Shown here piece by piece: positions 59,898-64,000 of a stretch of 64,000 nt of DNA (position 1 is the stretch's first letter; every line of letters begins with the position of its first letter). This stretch comes from Amycolatopsis sp. MtRt-6 (GTDB lineage: Bacteria; Actinomycetota; Actinomycetes; Mycobacteriales; Pseudonocardiaceae). The translations under genes were made by a program, and so were the position numbers. The notes beneath the pieces are model-generated. The model had not been told where the DNA came from. It did no database searches and saw only the letters and a list, made by a program, of their open reading frames with translations. The stretch is from positions 1 to 64,000 of the forward strand of contig NZ_JADWPD010000044.1 in assembly GCF_017308975.1 (NCBI RefSeq), written 5' to 3'.

Positions 59898-60347
59898 GTG
59901 TCCCCGCCCACACCGAACTCCGGTTCCGGCGGCCCGGGCCTCGAGGAACTCCTCGAGGAACTCCGGCGCCGCAAATGGGTGCTGCACCTGTTCGGCGGCC
60001 GCGAGGCGCCGGAGATCTACGCGGCCGTGCACCGCTGGCCGACCTGCGCGGACGTCATCATCCTCCGCGACGAGCACCGGGCCAGCGCCTACCGCGTGCC
60101 GACGTTCCCGGGCACGGACGTGTTCAACCCGCGAGTCGTCACCTGGCAGTACCACGCCACCCCGGTGTGGACGCTGCGGGCGGTGCTCACCCTGGCGGAG
60201 CCCGGCACCCCGGGCGCGCCGCTGCAGGCACTCCGGCCACAGCCGGACTGCCGGATCCCGGCCGAGCTGCGGCGGGACGTCACCATCCGGCCGACCGGGC
60301 TGCCTCAGGAGGGAGACGACGGCGGTGGCCCGCCCGCGTGCGCCTAG
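59898..60347 (+). CDS. Protein of unknown function, divergent from GntR
   Basis: The 149-residue protein starts at GTG 59898. After a Gly/Pro-rich start it has a helix (LEELLEELRRRKWVLHLFGG) and alpha/beta sequence with Trp/His residues (AVHRWPTCADVIILRDEHR, VVTWQYHATPVWTLRAVLTL). The tail is Gly/Pro-rich. No signal peptide. Regulation by the neighbouring GntR protein is likely from the three palindromes. No family recognised. Confidence 0.7.
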   Translation: MSPPTPNSGSGGPGLEELLEELRRRKWVLHLFGGREAPEIYAAVHRWPTCADVIILRDEHRASAYRVPTFPGTDVFNPRVVTWQYHATPVWTLRAVLTLAEPGTPGAPLQALRPQPDCRIPAELRRDVTIRPTGLPQEGDDGGGPPACA

Positions 60348-60427
60348 CGGTTTCCGGGCGCAGCGGGCCGGCCGCCGCTCCGCGAAGACGAGGTGACCCC
60401 ACCGATCGGCAGGGAGGAGAACCACCC

Positions 60428-60481
60428 ATGCGCCAGGAAGCACCCGTTCCCCCGAAGCCTTCGCACTCGGCCTACCCGTAG
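60428..60481 (+). CDS. Possible 17-residue peptide
   Basis: ATG 60428 is preceded at 7 bases by AGGGAGGAG, one of the best ribosome binding sites in the window, but the frame ends after MRQEAPVPPKPSHSAYP. A hairpin follows 54 bases later. It could be a leader peptide, a small peptide, or the remnant of a truncated gene. Confidence 0.35.
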   Translation: MRQEAPVPPKPSHSAYP

Positions 60482-60534
60482 GGCACGAGCTGCGGTCCGG
60501 CCCGGAAGCCCTGAGGCCTCTGGACGCGGATCGC

Positions 60535-60565
60535 GCCGGGCACCCGGACGGACCGGGTGCCCGGC
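60535..60565 (+). terminator. Perfect 13-bp hairpin
   Basis: GCCGGGCACCCGG pairs with its complement across a 5-base loop, 54 bases after the 17-codon frame. Terminator or attenuator. Confidence 0.7.
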
Positions 60566-60802
60566 ATCCACCTCGGACAGCGTCGTCCGCGGCCAGGCCC
60601 GGCACAGCCCCCCCGTCCTCGCGTGTACGGGCCGACACCGCACCGATCGACTCGAGGTGGACCAGCGGCCGGGCCGCGTCGTGCGGCAGCACGGCGTCGA
60701 CCCGGCCGCCTGTGCTTTCGCGGGCGACGAGCCGCGAGACCACCACCCGGCTCTTCCCGGTAAGTTGGCCGCAGCATTGCCGCGGAAGAGGAAGGGCCTG
60801 GC

Positions 60803-61879
60803 GTGGAGCCGGAAAACATCGAGTTCCCCGAGATCACCCCGCCCGACGACCATGCCCGCTCCGCGGCGATCGCCCTGCACGACAAGCTCGTCAAGCCCGC
60901 CGGTTCGCTCGGGCGGCTCGAAGAGCTGGGCGTCTGGATCGCCGCCTGCCAGGGGCAGTCGCCGCCGCGGCCGTTCACGCGGCCGCGCGTTGTCGTCTTC
61001 GCCGGGGACCACGGCATTGCCGCCAAGGGCGTTTCCGCCTATCCCGCCGAGGTCACCGCGCAGCTGCTCGGCACCATGCTCACCGGCGGGGCCGCAATCA
61101 ACGTCCTGGCCGCCGCCGCGGGCGCGAGCGTGCGGGTCGTCGACCTGGCCGTCGACACCGAGGCTCCCGCGACCCGCTCGATCGGCGAGTTCAAGGTCCG
61201 CCGCGGCTCCGGCTCCATCGACGTCGAAGACGCTCTGACCGCCGACGAGGTGAAGAAGGCGATCCGCGCCGGGATCGCGATCGCCGACGCCGAGGTCGAC
61301 GGCGGGGCCGACCTGCTCATCCCCGGCGACCTCGGGATCGGCAACAGCACCCCGGCCTCCGTGCTGGTGGCGGCGCTGACCGGCAGCGAGCCGGTCGCCG
61401 TCGTCGGCCGCGGCTCCGGCATCGACGACGACGCCTGGATGCGCAAGGCCGCCGCCGTGCGCGACGCCCTGCGCCGGGCCCGCGCGGTGCTGGCCGACCC
61501 GGTCGACCTGCTGCGCAGCACGGCCGGCGCGGACATCGCCGCGATGACCGGCTTCCTCGCCCAGGCCGCGGCCCGGCGGACGCCGGTGGTGCTCGACGGC
61601 CTGGTCGCCTGCGCGGCGGCGCTCGTCGCCGAGGACCTGGCCCCGGGCGCCCGCCGCTGGTGGGTCGCGGGCCAGCGGACGGCCGAACCGGCGCACGCCC
61701 TGGCCCTGGAGCACCTCGACCTGGGCCCGCTGCTGGAACTGGACGTCCGGCTCGGCGAAGGCACCGGCGCGGTGACCGCGCTGCCGCTGCTGATGATGGC
61801 CGCCCGCGTCCTCGCCGAGACGGCCACCCACGAGCAGGCCGGCGTCTCCGGCCCGCTCATCGCCGCGCCCGCGTCCTGA
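60803..61879 (+). CDS. cobT: Nicotinate-nucleotide-dimethylbenzimidazole phosphoribosyltransferase
   Basis: The 358-residue enzyme transfers phosphoribose from NaMN to dimethylbenzimidazole for the lower ligand of cobalamin. KPAGSLGRLEELGVW, VVVFAGDHGIAAKGVSAYP, GDLGIGNSTPA and the catalytic Glu in LGEGTGAVTALPL are typical. Start GTG 60803 with GGAAGGG upstream. cobS and cobU are not adjacent. Confidence 0.95.
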   Translation: MEPENIEFPEITPPDDHARSAAIALHDKLVKPAGSLGRLEELGVWIAACQGQSPPRPFTRPRVVVFAGDHGIAAKGVSAYPAEVTAQLLGTMLTGGAAINVLAAAAGASVRVVDLAVDTEAPATRSIGEFKVRRGSGSIDVEDALTADEVKKAIRAGIAIADAEVDGGADLLIPGDLGIGNSTPASVLVAALTGSEPVAVVGRGSGIDDDAWMRKAAAVRDALRRARAVLADPVDLLRSTAGADIAAMTGFLAQAAARRTPVVLDGLVACAAALVAEDLAPGARRWWVAGQRTAEPAHALALEHLDLGPLLELDVRLGEGTGAVTALPLLMMAARVLAETATHEQAGVSGPLIAAPAS

Positions 61880-61915
61880 ACCACGAAAGCGACTCCCGGA
61901 AGGTCGGCTCGCCGA

Positions 61916-61959
61916 CCCTAGGGGTAACTGTCTCATCGATGAGGCAGTTACCCCTAGGG
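61916..61959. terminator. 44-bp near-perfect palindrome between cobT and ilvE
   Basis: Arms starting CCCTAGGGGTAACTG run to an ATCGAT centre with one mismatch (G-U in RNA). It lies between convergent genes and should terminate both, but is unusually AT-rich for terminators here. Confidence 0.8.
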
Positions 61960-61966
61960 TGTCGGA

Positions 61967-63070
61967 TCAACCGAGCTTGACCATCCAGTGGTCCGGGTCG
62001 GGGCGGGTGCCCTCCTGGATCCCGGTCAGCTCCTCGCGCAGCTTCATCGTCAGCGCACCCGGCTGCCCGTCGGCGATCGTGAACTCGCCACCGCCGTGCT
62101 TGACGTGCCCGACCGGCGTGATCACCGCCGCGGTGCCGCAGGCGAACGTCTCGGTCAGCTCGCCCGAAGCCGCCGCCTTCTCCCACTCGTCGGTGGAGAT
62201 CCGGCGCTCCTCGACCTTGTACCCGAGCCGCGAAGCCAGCTGCAGCAGCGACTTCCGGGTGACGCCGGGCAGCAGCGACCCGGTCAGCTCGGGCGTGACC
62301 ACCCGGGCGTTTTCGCCGGAGCCGAAGACGAAGAACAGGTTCATCCCGCCCATCTCCTCGACCCAGCGCCGCTCGACCGCGTCGAGCCACACGACCTGGT
62401 CACAGCCCTTCTCGACGGCCTGCGCCTGCGCCACGAACGACGCCGCGTAGTTGCCGGCGCACTTGGCCGCGCCGGTGCCGCCGGGAGCCGCCCGGACGTA
62501 CTCGGTGGACAGCCAGACGCTGACCGGCTTCACGCCACCCGCGAAGTACGACCCCGCCGGCGAGGCGATCACCGTGTACACGTAGTCGGCGGCCGGGCTG
62601 TTGACGCCCAGGCCGGTCGACGTCGAGATCATGAACGGCCGCAGGTACAGCGAATCACCCGGCCGGGTGGGCACCCACCGGCCGTCGACGGCGACGAGTT
62701 CCCGCAGCGATTCGAGGAACATCTCTTCGGGCAGCTGCGGCATGGCGAGCCGCTCGGCCGACTGCCGGAACCGGGTGGCGTTGGCGTCCGGGCGGAACGA
62801 CGCGATCGAGCCGTCCGGCTGGCGGTAGGCCTTGAGCCCCTCGAAGATGGCCTGGCCGTAGTGCAGCACCGACGTCGCCGGGTCGAGCGTGAACGGGGCG
62901 TACGGACCCACCTGGGCCTCGTGCCAGCCCTGGCCCTTCGACCACTTGACGGTGACCATGTGGTCGGTGAAGTACAACCCGAACCCGGGCGTTTCGAGTA
63001 CCTCCGCGACACGGTCCGCGCTCGCAGGACTCGGGTGCGGGACATGGGCGAACTGTGCCGTGGTCGTCAT
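61967..63070 (-). CDS. ilvE: Branched-chain amino-acid aminotransferase
   Basis: The 367-residue fold-type IV PLP enzyme makes or degrades valine, leucine and isoleucine. The PLP lysine lies in AAKCAGNYAAS (about residue 204); SVLHYGQAIFEGLKAYR, FACGTAAVITPVG and the substrate loop are typical. TATCGT ends 6 bases before ATG 63070, so the mRNA is probably leaderless. Syntenic with Rv2210c. Confidence 0.95.
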   Translation of the reverse strand: MTTTAQFAHVPHPSPASADRVAEVLETPGFGLYFTDHMVTVKWSKGQGWHEAQVGPYAPFTLDPATSVLHYGQAIFEGLKAYRQPDGSIASFRPDANATRFRQSAERLAMPQLPEEMFLESLRELVAVDGRWVPTRPGDSLYLRPFMISTSTGLGVNSPAADYVYTVIASPAGSYFAGGVKPVSVWLSTEYVRAAPGGTGAAKCAGNYAASFVAQAQAVEKGCDQVVWLDAVERRWVEEMGGMNLFFVFGSGENARVVTPELTGSLLPGVTRKSLLQLASRLGYKVEERRISTDEWEKAAASGELTETFACGTAAVITPVGHVKHGGGEFTIADGQPGALTMKLREELTGIQEGTRPDPDHWMVKLG

Positions 63071-63166
63071 GGTTAGACGATACCGCTTGCTCGGACGCGC
63101 GTTAGTCGGATGTCCATCTGTTCCGGGCGCCCCGCGTCCGGCTCGTGATGACTCTAGGATGCCCTT

Positions 63167-63469
63167 GTGACCTACCACTCCACTGAGCCGGTGCCCCGGC
63201 CCAAGACCGGCGGAGCCGACGTCAAGACGTTCGTCACCGCGGTGCTGCTGACCTTCGGTGTCGGCCTGCTCGGCATGGTCGGCTGGGCCGTGCTCAGCAG
63301 CGGCTTCGGCGGCTTCCTCGGCCTGGTCGGCGGGGTGTTCGCCATCGTGTGGTGGCGGAGCATCCACGGCAAGAAGGTGTTCCCGGCGGTCATCCCGACG
63401 AAGTCGGTGGTCGTCCTCGCGGTGGTCAACGCCGTGCTGGCGCTGATCCTTCTCCTGCTCGCGGGCTGA
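63167..63469 (+). CDS. Small membrane protein
   Basis: The 100-residue protein starts at GTG 63167; TAGGAT ends six bases upstream, suggesting a leaderless mRNA. Three hydrophobic helices (about 20-40, 45-65, 78-99) with a positively charged RSIHGKK loop. Divergent from ilvE. Function unknown. Its last 44 bases overlap the convergent DUF402 gene. Confidence 0.75.
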   Translation: MTYHSTEPVPRPKTGGADVKTFVTAVLLTFGVGLLGMVGWAVLSSGFGGFLGLVGGVFAIVWWRSIHGKKVFPAVIPTKSVVVLAVVNAVLALILLLLAG

Positions 63470-64000
63470 GCTCCGCCGGCAGCTCCGGCGCCGGCCAGCC
63501 CGGGTCCGGGCGGAAGTCGGTGTCCGTCCCGTCGAACGGGTAGGCGCCGCGTTCGGCCAGCGCGCCGATCCGCTCGCCTTCGGCCCGCAGCCGGTCGAAC
63601 TGCTCGAGCGTCAGGCGGCCGACTTCCAGGGCGGCCTCGGCCTCGTCCTCGTCGTCCCAGCGCCAGCTGCCGTCGCGTTCGACGACGACGTCGAGCACGC
63701 CGTCGATCCGGTCGACCGCGCCCGCCGTGCGCCCCAGCGGGATCTCGAGGTTGACGTACCAGTTCTTGAACCGGCCTTCGAGGTCGAAGAACCACCAGAC
63801 CGACGACCACTCGTCTTCGGGGATCCGCCGGAGCGTCGAGGCGCCGTGCCAGGAGTCGGGGACCGGCACCCGCGGGATGCGGAACCGCTGGTCGAGCGGG
63901 GCGTCGCGCATCAGGCGGCCGTCGGCGAGCCTGCTGCCGACGATCGGCGTGCCGGCCGGCAGCCAGGCGAGCAGGACGCGGCCGTCGTCTTCGAGGACGC
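63426..64000 (-). CDS. DUF402 domain protein, N-terminus cut by window edge
   Basis: The frame is open from the window edge to the stop at 63426, so the start is outside. The visible 190 residues contain VLLAWLPAGTPIV, SVWWFFDLEGRFKNWYVNLE and DGVLDVVVERDGSWRWDDED, the DUF402 core (FomD-like fold) with the metal/nucleotide-binding acidic residues. Family members act as nucleotide phosphohydrolases where studied; the role here is unknown. Confidence 0.85.
   Translation of the reverse strand, partial: VLEDDGRVLLAWLPAGTPIVGSRLADGRLMRDAPLDQRFRIPRVPVPDSWHGASTLRRIPEDEWSSVWWFFDLEGRFKNWYVNLEIPLGRTAGAVDRIDGVLDVVVERDGSWRWDDEDEAEAALEVGRLTLEQFDRLRAEGERIGALAERGAYPFDGTDTDFRPDPGWPAPELPAELSPRAGEGSAPARR

Larger units (their letters stand above)
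60348..60802. other. Intergenic region before cobT
   Basis: These 455 bases contain a 17-codon reading frame with a strong ribosome binding site, a perfect hairpin terminator (both listed separately), and a minus-strand stretch (about 60570-60746) with codon use like a gene but no clear end. The cobT promoter should lie in the last 100 bases (TAAGTTGG near 60762). Confidence 0.5.

Overview
The window is high-GC DNA (roughly 70% G+C or more) with GTG and TTG starts, many apparently leaderless promoters, translationally coupled operons (ATGA/GTGA overlaps), type VII (Esx/PPE-like) proteins, a maleylpyruvate-isomerase/mycothiol-type protein and a bcc-aa3 respiratory locus. This points to an actinobacterium of the Pseudonocardiaceae, most likely Amycolatopsis or a close relative. 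Species was inferred from content only.

Layout. 1-6.8 kb: surface/secreted proteins, namely an ALF-repeat protein cut by the window edge, a small secreted protein, two secreted trypsin-fold proteins that have lost the catalytic His and Ser (one with FG-GAP repeats, one with a tachylectin-like propeller), and an intact secreted trypsin. 6.8-9.2 kb: acyl-CoA/AMP ligase with a membrane protein. 9.3-14.9 kb: an Esx operon (two WXG100-like proteins, helical partner, PPE-like protein, DUF1023 hydrolase, small partner) facing a mycosin-like subtilase with no catalytic triad. 14.9-19.2 kb: nadA-nadB-nadC and a divergent NrtR-type Nudix regulator with a perfect palindromic operator. 19.2-22.5 kb: LON-domain protein, MarR/VOC pair with two operators, M48 peptidase, membrane protein. 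22.6-33 kb: a biotin locus (SRPBCC, P450, bioA, two tandem SulP-carbonic anhydrase fusions, bioD, bioB, bsaP).

From 33.7 to 63.1 kb the order follows, with insertions, the Mycobacterium tuberculosis Rv2188c-Rv2210c region: pimB', NlpC/P60 endopeptidase, exonuclease/GIY-YIG protein, qcrB-qcrA-qcrC-ctaE, trpD, ctaF, ctaC, asnB, PfkB kinase, HesB/ErpA, DUF3043, cobT, ilvE. Cytochrome bcc-aa3 respiration, mannoside synthesis, wall hydrolysis and amidation, tryptophan, NAD, biotin, cobalamin, purine and branched-chain amino-acid synthesis are therefore packed together. ctaD and bioF are not in the window.

The most unusual feature is a set of four unrelated short tandem-repeat arrays in intergenic DNA (13.5, 22.65, 39.94 and 42.16 kb). 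Two have an exact 21-bp period, one has a 21-bp core on an exact 43-bp period, and one has 30-bp units. Several units contain small palindromes, two arrays switch orientation internally, and three of the four lie between convergent genes. A second theme is pseudoenzymes: two dead trypsins, a dead mycosin, a uridine-kinase-like protein without the Walker A lysine, and a receiver domain without its acidic pair. No tRNA, rRNA, insertion sequence, phage or CRISPR was recognised.
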